DNA of 64,000 nucleotides from an uncultured Eubacteriales bacterium (GCA_934456435.1 CAKSHH010000008.1:27682-91681), one strand, 5' to 3'. Counted from the first letter of the stretch, positions 17,170 through 25,592 are shown. The notes: generated from the letters alone by a model not told the origin. Numbers and translations: made by a program.

Positions 17170-17340
17170 TTGAGCAGATATTTTGTTCTCATATTTTTTC
17201 TGCTCGGAGCAGGCGTGGGTGCTTTGATTTCGCTTGTTACCGATGTGAATGTCTTTATGAATATGATCGTCGGCGCACTTGCAGGCGCGGCTGTCGGATA
17301 TTTTTTGAAAGTCAGAGCAGAGCGGAAGAGCGGGGAATAA
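17170..17340 (+). CDS. Small two-helix membrane protein, 56 residues
   Basis: Starts at TTG immediately after the TAA of the lipase-like gene, so translation is probably coupled. Two hydrophobic segments (about 4-22 and 30-47) are joined by a short DVNVFM loop; the C-terminus is basic (KVRAERKSGE) and should face the cytoplasm. The second helix is Gly/Ala-rich (GALAGAAVGYF). The composition and close packing behind the upstream gene support a real gene. Function is unknown. Confidence 0.6.
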   Translation: MSRYFVLIFFLLGAGVGALISLVTDVNVFMNMIVGALAGAAVGYFLKVRAERKSGE

Positions 17341-17400
17341 GAACTCCCATGCGCTTGTTAACCTATCGTGCCTTACGGCGAGTATTGATGAAACCTAAAT

Positions 17401-17428
17401 CGTAGGGCATGATGCCCACATCATGCCG
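17401..17428 (+). repeat. Short dispersed hairpin repeat, perfect-stem copy
   Basis: CGTAGG then GGCATGATG-cccA-CATCATGCC, a perfect 9-bp stem. It is the counterpart of 4975-5002 with paired base changes in both arms. Confidence 0.7.
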
Positions 17429-17499
17429 TAAAGGCAGCACAAGCCGATCAAGGCTATCCTCAAGGGAAAGCCTGTTTAAAATTTCAGCAAATTTATTTT

Positions 17500-17630
17500 G
17501 GCTCCCTTGCAGGGGAGCTGTCACGGCTTGTCCGTGACTGAGGGGTTTCCCTAAAAGGTTTGATAAAATCTGTTTCAACCCCTCCGGGTTCGGCGCAAAC
17601 CGCCGAACCCACCTTCCATACAGGGGAGGC
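17500..17630 (+). repeat. Long dispersed palindromic repeat, copy 2
   Basis: Better-kept counterpart of 2162-2290. Nested hairpins: GCTCCC/GGGAGC-like, GTCACGG/CCGTGAC, GAGGGGTTT/CAACCCCTC, and GGGTTCGGCG/CGCCGAACCC. The ends carry AGGGGAG on both sides. There is no coding potential. Confidence 0.72.
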
Positions 17631-17687
17631 AAGGAAAATCAGCTAAAAACAAAGCAATTATTAAAACTAAATGATGTGCACAAACTA

Positions 17688-18290
17688 TCAGTTCGCCTTG
17701 TTCATCGCCTTGTCGATATCGCCGTCAAGAATGTACGGGAGAACCTCGGTCGCCTTGGTTATGGCTGATTTCAGCTGATCCATATCGTCCTTGCCGAACT
17801 TTGAAAGCACCCAGTCGGCGAGGTCGTATTCCGGATTCGGCTTTGCTCCGATTCCGATTTTGATTCGCGGAAAATTATCGGAATTGAGATGATAAATTAT
17901 GCTCTTTATTCCGTTATGTCCGCCGTCGGTTCCCTTGCGCCTGATCCTGAGCTTGCCGCATGGGAGGGAAATATCATCGAAAATCACAATTATTTTTTCG
18001 GGCGGAATTTTATAAAATTTTGCAATGTCTCTCACCGCTGTGCCGCTGTTGTTCATAAATGTCTGCGGCTTTACCAGCAGGCATCTGTGTTGATTGATCA
18101 CAACGTCGGCGATGAGAGCGTTGTTTTTTAATGTCCGGATTTCCTCGTCAAGCTCACTTGCAATGTGGTCAAGAGTGAGAAAGCCTGCGTTGTGGCGGGT
18201 GAACTCGTAGTCCTTTCCCGGATTGCCGAGTCCGACAATAAGAAACTCTATCGGTTTCGGCGAATAGTCTTTGCTTTTTTTGAAAAACAT
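17688..18290 (-). CDS. pth: Peptidyl-tRNA hydrolase
   Basis: Recycles stalled peptidyl-tRNA by cleaving the ester between peptide and tRNA; cytoplasmic and essential in most bacteria. FLIVGLGNPGKDYEFTRHNAGF contains the family signature with the catalytic His; KPQTFMNNSG and FDDISLPCGKLRIRRKGTDGGHNG are the other conserved blocks. The protein is 200 residues from ATG 18290, which has AGAGGTG 3-9 bases upstream; a longer frame to 18335 would run into the hairpin at 18321-18350, so I chose the shorter one. It lies downstream of glmU and a lipoprotein gene on the same strand. Confidence 0.95.
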   Translation of the reverse strand: MFFKKSKDYSPKPIEFLIVGLGNPGKDYEFTRHNAGFLTLDHIASELDEEIRTLKNNALIADVVINQHRCLLVKPQTFMNNSGTAVRDIAKFYKIPPEKIIVIFDDISLPCGKLRIRRKGTDGGHNGIKSIIYHLNSDNFPRIKIGIGAKPNPEYDLADWVLSKFGKDDMDQLKSAITKATEVLPYILDGDIDKAMNKAN

Positions 18291-18320
18291 TTTGCACCTC
18301 TGTGTTATATTTGACCGCAT

Positions 18321-18350
18321 AAAAGCCTCCCGCAAACAAGGGAGGCTTTT
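18321..18350 (-). terminator. Hairpin terminator between the lipoprotein gene and pth
   Basis: AAAAGCCTCCC (18321-18331), 8-base loop, GGGAGGCTTTT (18340-18350): 11-bp stem, T-run on both sides. It ends 13 bases after the lipoprotein stop and lies 30 bases before the pth start, so pth relies on read-through or its own weak promoter. Confidence 0.8.
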
Positions 18351-18363
18351 GCTGCTGCATCTG

Positions 18364-19083
18364 TCAGAATTTCAAATCCATTTTCTTAATGTCAACCTGG
18401 CTCCAGTCGTCAACATCTGTCTGACTGTCCTCAAGGAGAGTGTAAATGAGCTTGACCTTCATTCCGTTGAGAGCCTCAACAAGGGATTCCTCGTCGGGGA
18501 ACTTATCAATGTTTACATATCCGCTGACGTAGAGGATCATACCCTTGCCGGAACCGAAGCTGTATTCACAGTCAAGATCCTTGCTGAGAACAAGGTTGTC
18601 GTTTTTGCCGCCGATTTCGATGTATCGGGTGCAAAGACGCTTCTCGCTTGTGTTTACAACATATACGGAGTAGCCGAACTCAACCCATTTTTCCGCGTTG
18701 TTGATGATTTCTTCAGCCTTGTCTTTGTCAATTCCGCCGTTCTCGGCCTTGTCGACAAACTGGCTCTTATCCTTGTCGGTCTTGAAAGAATCGCTGACCT
18801 TTGAGCCCATGGTTGCCTCGTTGACAATGGGACTGCTGATGCTGATTACCGTTGTGGCGTCCTCTTTCTTTCCGTCGCTGTTTACCGATGTATACTTGAC
18901 AACGGCTGTGCTGGCTTCAATGTCGGGCTGAACGGGATTGCCCTTGCCGTCCGCAACCTGTGCCGACTTGGTTTTGTTGTCGGAACCGTCCGCGGAATCC
19001 TTCTTTTTGCAGCCGCCGACTGTGAGAACGACGCTGACTGCCATAATAAGTGAAATAACTCTCAATAAAATTTTGTTGTTCAT
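18364..19083 (-). CDS. Secreted lipoprotein of unknown function, 239 residues
   Basis: Lipoprotein signal: LLRVISLIMAVSVVLTVGGC with lipobox VGGC near residue 25, then a Lys/Asp/Ser-rich linker. The mature domain begins about residue 55 and includes VVKYTSVNSDGKKEDATT and a C-terminal VDDWSQVDIKKMDLKF. No catalytic motif recognised. ATG 19083 follows AAGAGGTAAGCT. It starts 10 bases after the glmU stop, so it is cotranscribed with glmU; this adjacency does not reveal its job. Confidence 0.78.
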   Translation of the reverse strand: MNNKILLRVISLIMAVSVVLTVGGCKKKDSADGSDNKTKSAQVADGKGNPVQPDIEASTAVVKYTSVNSDGKKEDATTVISISSPIVNEATMGSKVSDSFKTDKDKSQFVDKAENGGIDKDKAEEIINNAEKWVEFGYSVYVVNTSEKRLCTRYIEIGGKNDNLVLSKDLDCEYSFGSGKGMILYVSGYVNIDKFPDEESLVEALNGMKVKLIYTLLEDSQTDVDDWSQVDIKKMDLKF

Positions 19084-19093
19084 AGCTTACCTC

Positions 19094-20494
19094 TTATTTC
19101 TGCCATCTGTATGGTTTTTTCTTCTTGACCCAGTCTTTCTTGACGGACTCCTTTGATCTTGCAATCGCAAGCGCGTTGTCCGGAACGTCCTCGGTGATTA
19201 CCGAGCCTGCCGCCGTGTAGGCATTGTCGCCGACCTGTACGGGAGCAACGAGGCAGGTGTCACAGCCGATGAACGCGTTGTTGCCGACTCTCGTTCTTGC
19301 CTTGGATTTGCCGTCAAAGTTGGCGGTTGCACAGCCGCAGCCGAAGTTTACACCGCTGCCCACGTCGGAATCGCCGATATATGTCAGGTGAGCGACGCTT
19401 GTGTGGTCTCCGATAACGGAGTTTTTAAATTCAACAAAGTTGCCGACCTTGACGCCCTCGCCGATAACCGAGCCGGGTCTTACTCTGACGAACGGACCCA
19501 TGTGAGCGCCGTTCTTTATTTCCGCGCTGTAACACTGAACGTTGTTGAGCTCGACGTTGTCACCGATAACGCTGTCGTCAATCAAGCTGTTCGGACCGAT
19601 GGAACAGCCGGAACCGATTTTGGTGTGCCCCTTGATTATTGTTCCGGGAAGAATCTCCGTGTCTGCTTTAATTTCGGCATCGGGGGAAATAATAACACCG
19701 TCGGCGCACGGAATCGAAACGCCGTTAAGCATATTTCTCTTCATGATGCCCTTGCGTGCAATTTCATTGAGCTGCTGAAGCTGAGCTCTGTCGTTTGCGC
19801 CGAGCACTACGTCCGGAGAATCAGCGTCATAAGCGACCGCGTTGAGATTTTTTTCAAGAATAACCTCAACCGCGTCGGTGAGATAATACTCAACCGCGCT
19901 GTCGTTTTTCTTGTCATGCTTTTCGATTATTCCCTGGAGAGATTCGAGAAGCACCGAGCTTGAGAACCAATACGCGCCCGAATTGACCTCGTTCACGATT
20001 TTTTCTGTTGCGCTCGCTTCCTTTTCCTCTACGATTTTTTTGAGCTTACCGTCCTTTGAACGGATTATTCTGCCGTAGCCGAACGGGTCGGCGATTTTGG
20101 CTGAAATGACCGTAACGGCGTTGTTGCCGGCAATATGGAAATCAAGTGCCGCCTTTATGGTCTGGGCGGGGATAAGCGGAGCGTCTCCGTTGAGAACGAG
20201 CACATTGCCCGGAACGTGCTCCTTGATGAAATCCTTTGCCTGCATAACGGCATGACCCGTTCCGAGAAGCTCGGACTGAACAACGGTTCTGTATTTGCCG
20301 TTAAAGTGTTCGTCAATCATTTCGTGTTTGAATCCCGTGACAAGGCAGATGTCGTCAATCCCGGCGTCACAAGCCGCATCCGTAACCCAATCTATCATAG
20401 GTTTAAACAGAACCTCGGCGAGAACCTTCGGCTTGGAAGATTTCATACGGGTTCCCTGACCTGCCGCCAGAATAACTGCACAATTCATACCCAT
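19094..20494 (-). CDS. glmU: Bifunctional GlmU: GlcN-1-P acetyltransferase / UDP-GlcNAc pyrophosphorylase
   Basis: Makes UDP-GlcNAc, precursor of peptidoglycan and surface glycans. The N-terminal nucleotidyltransferase domain (about 1-230) carries LAAGQGTRMKSSKPKVL and LVLNGDAPL; the C-terminal left-handed beta-helix domain (about 250-455) carries hexapeptide repeats and HMGPFVRVRPGS. The 466-residue length is typical. ATG 20494 lies 7 bases after GAGGAGG. The product feeds MurA and the UDP-GlcNAc epimerase-like enzyme in this window. It is first of a three-gene minus-strand run with a lipoprotein gene and pth. Confidence 0.97.
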   Translation of the reverse strand: MGMNCAVILAAGQGTRMKSSKPKVLAEVLFKPMIDWVTDAACDAGIDDICLVTGFKHEMIDEHFNGKYRTVVQSELLGTGHAVMQAKDFIKEHVPGNVLVLNGDAPLIPAQTIKAALDFHIAGNNAVTVISAKIADPFGYGRIIRSKDGKLKKIVEEKEASATEKIVNEVNSGAYWFSSSVLLESLQGIIEKHDKKNDSAVEYYLTDAVEVILEKNLNAVAYDADSPDVVLGANDRAQLQQLNEIARKGIMKRNMLNGVSIPCADGVIISPDAEIKADTEILPGTIIKGHTKIGSGCSIGPNSLIDDSVIGDNVELNNVQCYSAEIKNGAHMGPFVRVRPGSVIGEGVKVGNFVEFKNSVIGDHTSVAHLTYIGDSDVGSGVNFGCGCATANFDGKSKARTRVGNNAFIGCDTCLVAPVQVGDNAYTAAGSVITEDVPDNALAIARSKESVKKDWVKKKKPYRWQK

Positions 20495-20531
20495 TATAGT
20501 ACCTCCTCGGCATTTTTAAATCTACATACTA

Positions 20532-20560
20532 ATTATTGCAGAAAATCAAGATAATTACAA
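20532..20560 (-). promoter_or_regulatory. Probable glmU promoter
   Basis: On the minus strand TTGTAA (20555-20560), 17-base spacer, AATAAT (20532-20537), about 38 bases before the glmU start. Confidence 0.6.
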
Positions 20561-20661
20561 TAGAAAAAAACATTTTTTTTACGACATTTTTCACAAAAGT
20601 TAAAGCGTTTATTTGTGCTTATTTATCTTAAAAATGTATAGCATTAGTTTATACCTTATGT

Positions 20662-20667
20662 TATAAT
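20662..20667 (+). promoter_or_regulatory. Probable -10 box for ppdK
   Basis: TATAAT in an A/T-rich stretch 82 bases before the ppdK start; no convincing -35 at the right distance. The 5' leader would be about 75 bases. I see no riboswitch in it. Confidence 0.4.
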
Positions 20668-20748
20668 AATACGAAACGTGTTATTGGGATTATTCTGCCC
20701 AATCGCTGTTAATAATTTAGGTAATAATTTAAAATGGAGGTAATACCC

Positions 20749-23373
20749 ATGGCAACTAAGTATACTTACCTTTTTTCCGAAGGTAACAAAGACATGCGTA
20801 ATCTCCTCGGCGGTAAAGGTGCAAACCTTGCAGAGATGACCAACATCGGTCTTCCTGTTCCCCAGGGATTTACGATCACAACAGAAGCTTGCACAAAGTA
20901 TTATGAAGACGGCAAGAAGATCAATGATGAGATCAAGGGTCAGATCATGGACTACATCGAGAAGATGGAAGAAATCACCGGCAAGAAGTTCGGCGACAAG
21001 AAGAATCCTCTCCTCGTTTCTGTTCGTTCAGGTGCCCGTGCTTCCATGCCCGGCATGATGGACACAATTCTTAACCTCGGTCTTAACGAGGACGTTGTTG
21101 AGACAATCGCTGAGATGTCAGGCAACCCGCGTTGGGCTTGGGACTGCTACAGAAGATTTATCCAGATGTACTCCGACGTTGTTATGGAAGTCGGCAAAAA
21201 GTACTTCGAGGAGCTTATCGATAAGATGAAGGCTGAGAAGGGCGTTACTCAGGACGTTGAGCTTACAGCCGATGACCTCAAGGTTCTCGCAGGTCAGTTC
21301 AAGGATGAGTACAAGTCAAAGATCGGCGTAGATTTCCCGTCCGACCCGAAAGAGCAGCTCATGGGTGCTGTTGAGGCTGTTTTCCGTTCATGGGACAACC
21401 CGCGTGCTAACGTTTACCGTCGTGACAACGATATCCCGTATTCATGGGGTACTGCCGTTAACGTTCAGTCAATGGCATTCGGTAACATGGGCGACGATTG
21501 CGGTACAGGTGTTGCTTTCACCCGTGACCCGGCAACAGGCGCAAAGGGTCTCTTCGGTGAGTTCCTTACAAACGCACAGGGCGAGGACGTTGTTGCAGGC
21601 GTTCGTACACCGATGAAGATTTCCGAGATGGCAGACAAGTTCCCTGAGGCTTTCAAGCAGTTCCAGGATGTTTGCCATACTCTTGAGGATCATTACAGAG
21701 ATATGCAGGACATGGAGTTCACAGTTGAGCACGGTAAGCTCTTCATGCTCCAGACAAGAAACGGTAAGAGAACAGCTCAAGCTGCCCTCAAGATCGCTTG
21801 TGACCTCGTTGACGAGGGCATGATCGACGAGAAGCAGGCTGTTAGGATGATCGATCCGAGAAACCTTGACACACTTCTTCATCCCCAGTTCGATGCTAAG
21901 GCTCTCAAGGCTGCTACACCGATGGGCAAGGGTCTCGGCGCATCTCCGGGTGCTGCTTGCGGTAAGATCGTATTCTCTGCAGAGGACGCTGTTGAGTGGG
22001 CAGAGAGAGGCGAGAAGGTTGTTCTTGTTCGTCTTGAGACTTCTCCGGAAGATATCACAGGTATGAAGTCGGCTCAGGGTATTCTTACAGTTCGCGGCGG
22101 TATGACATCTCACGCAGCCGTTGTTGCCCGTGGTATGGGTACTTGCTGTGTATCCGGCTGCGGCGACATCAAGATGGATGAAGCTAACAAGAAGTTCGAG
22201 CTCGCAGGCAAGACCTTCGTTGAGGGTGACTACATCTCAATCGACGGTTCAACAGGTAACATCTATGACGGTATCATCCCGACAGTTGACGCTCAGATCG
22301 CAGGCGAGTTCGGCAGAGTTATGGAGTGGGCTGACAAGTACAGAAAGCTCAAGGTTCGTACAAATGCAGATACTCCGACAGACGCTAAGAAGGCAAGAGA
22401 GCTCGGCGCAGAGGGTATCGGCCTTTGCCGTACAGAGCACATGTTCTTCGAGGCAGACAGAATCTCTGCTTTCCGTGAGATGATTTGTGCAGATACTCTT
22501 GAAGAGAGAGAAGCTGCTCTTGATAAGATTCTTCCGTATCAGCAGGGCGACTTTGAGAAGCTCTATGAGGCTCTTGAAGGTAACCCGGTTACAATTCGTT
22601 TCCTTGATCCGCCGCTTCACGAGTTCGTTCCGACTGAGGAAGCTGACATCAAGGCTCTTGCAGATGCACAGGGCAAGTCCGTTGAGGACATCAAGGCTCT
22701 CATCAGCTCTCTCCACGAGTTCAACCCGATGATGGGTCACCGTGGATGCCGTCTTACAGTCACATATCCTGAGATTGCTAAGATGCAGACAAAGGCTGTT
22801 ATCCGTGCAGCTATCAACGTTAAGAAGGCTCATCCGGATTGGGCACTCGTTCCCGAGATCATGATCCCGCTTACCGGTGAGGTTAAGGAGCTCAAGTTCG
22901 TTAAGGATGTAGTTGTTGCAACAGCCGATGCTGAGATCGCAGCAGCAGGCATCGACCTCAAGTATGAGGTTGGTACAATGATCGAGATCCCGCGTGCTGC
23001 TCTCACAGCTGACGAGATCGCTAAGGAAGCGGAGTTCTTCTGCTTCGGTACAAACGACCTTACTCAGATGACATTCGGCTTCAGCCGTGATGACGCAGGT
23101 AAGTTCCTCGGTTCTTACTATGACCACAAGATCTATGAGTTCGACCCGTTCGCAAAGCTCGACCAGGTTGGTGTCGGCAAGCTTATGGATATGGCAGTTA
23201 AGATGGGTAAGGCAGTTCGCCCGACTCTCCACTGCGGTATCTGCGGCGAGCACGGCGGAGATCCGTCTTCGGTAGAGTTCTGCCACAAGATCGGTCTTGA
23301 CTATGTATCTTGCTCACCGTTCCGTGTTCCAATCGCTCGCTTGGCAGCCGCGCAGGCCGCTCTTGCTGAATAA
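20749..23373 (+). CDS. ppdK: Pyruvate, phosphate dikinase
   Basis: 874-residue PEP-utilising enzyme that interconverts pyruvate + ATP + Pi and PEP + AMP + PPi; in Clostridia it is central to glycolysis with PPi economy. Visible parts: the N-terminal ATP-grasp domain (LLGGKGANLAEM, VSVRSGARASMPGMMDT), the phospho-His swivelling domain (GGMTSHAAVVARGMG) and the C-terminal PEP/pyruvate barrel (GLCRTEHMFF, GICGEHGGDPSS with the catalytic Cys). ATG 20749 follows GGAGG by 8 bases. Its codons are strongly biased to GTT, GCT, CGT and CTC, unlike most neighbours, suggesting very high expression. Monocistronic with the hairpin at 23426. Confidence 0.97.
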   Translation: MATKYTYLFSEGNKDMRNLLGGKGANLAEMTNIGLPVPQGFTITTEACTKYYEDGKKINDEIKGQIMDYIEKMEEITGKKFGDKKNPLLVSVRSGARASMPGMMDTILNLGLNEDVVETIAEMSGNPRWAWDCYRRFIQMYSDVVMEVGKKYFEELIDKMKAEKGVTQDVELTADDLKVLAGQFKDEYKSKIGVDFPSDPKEQLMGAVEAVFRSWDNPRANVYRRDNDIPYSWGTAVNVQSMAFGNMGDDCGTGVAFTRDPATGAKGLFGEFLTNAQGEDVVAGVRTPMKISEMADKFPEAFKQFQDVCHTLEDHYRDMQDMEFTVEHGKLFMLQTRNGKRTAQAALKIACDLVDEGMIDEKQAVRMIDPRNLDTLLHPQFDAKALKAATPMGKGLGASPGAACGKIVFSAEDAVEWAERGEKVVLVRLETSPEDITGMKSAQGILTVRGGMTSHAAVVARGMGTCCVSGCGDIKMDEANKKFELAGKTFVEGDYISIDGSTGNIYDGIIPTVDAQIAGEFGRVMEWADKYRKLKVRTNADTPTDAKKARELGAEGIGLCRTEHMFFEADRISAFREMICADTLEEREAALDKILPYQQGDFEKLYEALEGNPVTIRFLDPPLHEFVPTEEADIKALADAQGKSVEDIKALISSLHEFNPMMGHRGCRLTVTYPEIAKMQTKAVIRAAINVKKAHPDWALVPEIMIPLTGEVKELKFVKDVVVATADAEIAAAGIDLKYEVGTMIEIPRAALTADEIAKEAEFFCFGTNDLTQMTFGFSRDDAGKFLGSYYDHKIYEFDPFAKLDQVGVGKLMDMAVKMGKAVRPTLHCGICGEHGGDPSSVEFCHKIGLDYVSCSPFRVPIARLAAAQAALAE

Positions 23374-23425
23374 GCTTGAACACAGTCCGGTAAACCTTGT
23401 CCCAGGACAAGCATAAATGATAACA

Positions 23426-23453
23426 AGCCCCCGAAGTGTAAACTTCGGGGGCT
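23426..23453 (+). terminator. Strong hairpin after ppdK
   Basis: AGCCCCCGAAGT, loop GTAA, ACTTCGGGGGCT: perfect 12-bp stem with a tetraloop. The following GTTGACGTTATGG has few T residues, so it may serve as a transcript-stabilising end as much as a terminator. Confidence 0.75.
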
Positions 23454-23471
23454 GTTGACGTTATGGATGTG

Positions 23472-23500
23472 TTGAATAGGCTTAATGATTGTGATATAAT
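23472..23500 (+). promoter_or_regulatory. Promoter of the NERD-domain gene
   Basis: TTGAAT (23472-23477), 17-base spacer, TATAAT (23495-23500), 41 bases before the start codon. Confidence 0.7.
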
Positions 23501-23541
23501 TTGTTTGGCAAAGAGAGAATTGACGGGGTGTATATTGATTT

Positions 23542-24174
23542 ATGGAATCGGTATATTATGCGATAGCGTTTTTATGTGCACTTATTTTGACTATTGCTTT
23601 TGTAGCTGCGATTGCTGCGAGGCGTAAATCAAAAAAAGAAGAGCCACAAGAAATAATCGGCAGAATCGGTGAAGAAAAAGCGAAAGAAATGATACAAAGT
23701 GTTATGCACGGGGACGATTACCTGTTTACAAACGTTAAGATTGAATATGACGGAAGAAATGCGGAACTCGATAATGTCATAGTGAACAAATACGGAGTCT
23801 TTATTATAGAAGTCAAAAATTATAGTGGATATCTTGTCGGTGATGAAAACGACTATGAATGGAAACAGTACAAGGCAACAGGAACCGGAAATGTTTATGT
23901 GAAAAATGTTAAAAATCCAATTAAGCAGATGAAACGACAAATCTATATTCTTTCAAATAAATTCAAATTTTATGGAATAAATGTGTGGATTAGGGGCTAT
24001 GTAATGCTTATGAACCTTAATAATCCGATTGACAGTCCATACTTTCTTTCATGTGCCGCTGATATTGACAAAGCGATACATTCGAAAAACAGAGCGATGC
24101 TATCGTCGGAGACGGTTGAAGCAATAATAAATTTACCTGAAATAGCTTGTAAACAGGTTAGCAAAATAAGATAA
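23542..24174 (+). CDS. NERD-domain membrane-anchored protein
   Basis: 210 residues. An N-terminal membrane helix (about 5-26) ending in ARRKSKKEE anchors a cytoplasmic NERD domain (about 40-150): GEEKAKEMI, NAELDNVIVNKYGVFIIEVKNYSGYL with the nuclease-like D...E-V-K pattern, and NPIKQMKRQIYIL. NERD is a nuclease-related fold often found in DNA-handling or stress proteins; whether this one cuts nucleic acid is unknown. It is followed 24 bases later by a small hydrolase gene, probably on the same transcript. Confidence 0.82.
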   Translation: MESVYYAIAFLCALILTIAFVAAIAARRKSKKEEPQEIIGRIGEEKAKEMIQSVMHGDDYLFTNVKIEYDGRNAELDNVIVNKYGVFIIEVKNYSGYLVGDENDYEWKQYKATGTGNVYVKNVKNPIKQMKRQIYILSNKFKFYGINVWIRGYVMLMNLNNPIDSPYFLSCAADIDKAIHSKNRAMLSSETVEAIINLPEIACKQVSKIR

Positions 24175-24198
24175 AAGTGTATTTTACGGAGTGATAAA

Positions 24199-24792
24199 AT
24201 GAAACGTTTGATTATATATGTGCACGGAAAGGGTGGCAATGCGGCGGAGGCGGAGCATTACCGTTCGGTTTTTTCCGGCTGCGATGCTGTCGGCTTTGAT
24301 TATCATTCGCAGAATCCGTGGGAGGCGAAAGAGGAATTTCCAAAGTTTTTTGATTTTGTCGCCGGCGGATACGATTCGGTAATTCTTGTTGCCAACAGCA
24401 TCGGTGCGTTCTTTTCAATGTGTTCTCTTGCCGATAAGAAAATTGAAAAGGCGATGTTCATTTCTCCGATCGTCAATACGGAAAAGCTGATCGCCGATAT
24501 GATGATGTGGGCAAATGTGACCGAGGACGAACTGAAAGAAAAGGAAGAGATTCCGACCGATTTCGGTGAAACTCTTTCGTGGGAATACTTGTGCTATGTG
24601 CGGAATAATCCCATTGGCTGGCAAATTCCGACTTGCATTTTATACGGCGAGAATGATAACCTGACATCGTTTGAAACGATGAGCGAATTTGCGGCACAAA
24701 TCAATGCACCGCTTACCGTGATGAAAGGCGGAGAGCATTGGTTCCACACGGACGAGCAAATGGCATTTCTCGATAATTGGATAAAAGGCTAA
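24199..24792 (+). CDS. Small alpha/beta hydrolase
   Basis: 197-residue cytoplasmic alpha/beta-hydrolase. The N-terminal strand and oxyanion loop LIIYVHGKGGNAAEAEH, the nucleophile elbow VANSIGAFFS (Ser in NSIGA), the acid in LYGENDNLT and the His in KGGEHWFHTD form a complete candidate triad. The short length resembles YdeN/RBBP9-like serine hydrolases. ATG 24199 follows GGAGTGATAAA. It sits between a NERD gene and a MerR regulator; substrate unknown. Confidence 0.82.
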   Translation: MKRLIIYVHGKGGNAAEAEHYRSVFSGCDAVGFDYHSQNPWEAKEEFPKFFDFVAGGYDSVILVANSIGAFFSMCSLADKKIEKAMFISPIVNTEKLIADMMMWANVTEDELKEKEEIPTDFGETLSWEYLCYVRNNPIGWQIPTCILYGENDNLTSFETMSEFAAQINAPLTVMKGGEHWFHTDEQMAFLDNWIKG

Positions 24793-24810
24793 TAAATTTT
24801 AAAAAAACTA

Positions 24811-24841
24811 TTGACTCCGACGTTACGTAATAGTTTATAGT
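24811..24841 (+). promoter_or_regulatory. MerR-type promoter with 19-base spacer and dyad operator
   Basis: TTGACT (24811-24816) and TATAGT (24836-24841) are 19 bases apart, the over-long spacing characteristic of MerR-activated promoters. The spacer carries an imperfect 19-base dyad (24815-24833), CT-nnn-ACGT-T-ACGT-nnn-AG. It lies directly before the TipA-type regulator gene, which suggests autoactivation on ligand binding. Confidence 0.75.
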
Positions 24842-24866
24842 ATAATCACCGAGAGGAGGAAATGCC

Positions 24867-25592
24867 ATGATGACGGTAAATGAAGTGAGCAAATTGACCG
24901 GAGTGAGCGTACGCACTCTGCAATATTATGATTCTATCGGACTTTTGAAGCCGAACGCCTATACGGAATCGGGTTACAGGCTGTATGACGATACGGCACT
25001 GGAGCGATTGCAGCAGATTTTATTGTTTAAAGAGTTGGAATTTTCTCTAAAAGATATCAAAAAAATTATAGATGCGCCGAATTTTGACAGGGAAAAGGCA
25101 CTTCAACAACAGATCGGACTTTTGGAGCTTAAGAAAGAGCATCTTGAAAATTTGATTGACTTTGCTCGGAAAATTAATACGATTGGAGTCGGAAAAATGG
25201 ATTTCACAGCATTTGATACTAAAAAAATTGATGAATACGCAAAAAAAGCAAAGGAACAATGGGTAAATACGTCGGAATATCGGGAGTATGAAGAACGTTC
25301 AAAGAATATGACAAACGTCCGGAAGAAGGATATAAACAGCCGATTTATGCTCATCTTCGCCGAGTTCGGCAAGCTTAAAGATAACCATGTTGAAAGTGAA
25401 CAGGTTCAACGACAGGTGGAAGCGCTTCAAAGCTTCATATCCGAACATTATTATAAATGTTCAAAGGAAGTTCTTTCGGGATTGGGACAGATGTATGCCG
25501 CCGACGGCGAATTTAAGAAAAATATTGACAGCTTCGGCGGAGAGGGCACAGCTGAATTTGTCTCAAAGGCTATTGAATATTATTGCCGATGA
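24867..25592 (+). CDS. MerR-family regulator with TipAS ligand-binding domain
   Basis: 241 residues. The N-terminal MerR winged helix (TVNEVSKLTGVSVRTLQYYDSIGLLKP, about 2-70) is followed by a coiled-coil dimerisation helix (about 76-115) and a C-terminal helical TipAS-type domain (about 120-241), which in TipA/Mta/SkgA binds drugs. ATG 24867 (an ATGATG pair) is preceded by GAGGAGG. Its own promoter has the 19-base MerR spacing. A MATE exporter gene lies 116 bases downstream beyond a terminator, so it probably controls drug efflux, directly or through read-through (inference). Confidence 0.88.
   Translation: MMTVNEVSKLTGVSVRTLQYYDSIGLLKPNAYTESGYRLYDDTALERLQQILLFKELEFSLKDIKKIIDAPNFDREKALQQQIGLLELKKEHLENLIDFARKINTIGVGKMDFTAFDTKKIDEYAKKAKEQWVNTSEYREYEERSKNMTNVRKKDINSRFMLIFAEFGKLKDNHVESEQVQRQVEALQSFISEHYYKCSKEVLSGLGQMYAADGEFKKNIDSFGGEGTAEFVSKAIEYYCR

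Larger units (their letters stand above)
17341..17687. other. 347-base intergenic stretch made of dispersed repeats
   Basis: No gene seen. It contains the short hairpin repeat at 17401-17428 and the long palindromic repeat at 17500-17630, lying between the 56-residue gene and the convergent pth gene. The region may also serve as a transcription end for both sides. Confidence 0.6.

Noticed and set aside
22249..23286. 345-codon minus-strand frame opposite ppdK, plus other long antisense frames there
   Set aside because: Cys/Leu/Ser-rich nonsense composition mirroring the biased ppdK codons; no start signals.
24823..24830. TTACGTAA as a stand-alone operator
   Set aside because: Better explained as the core of the 19-base MerR dyad in the promoter spacer.
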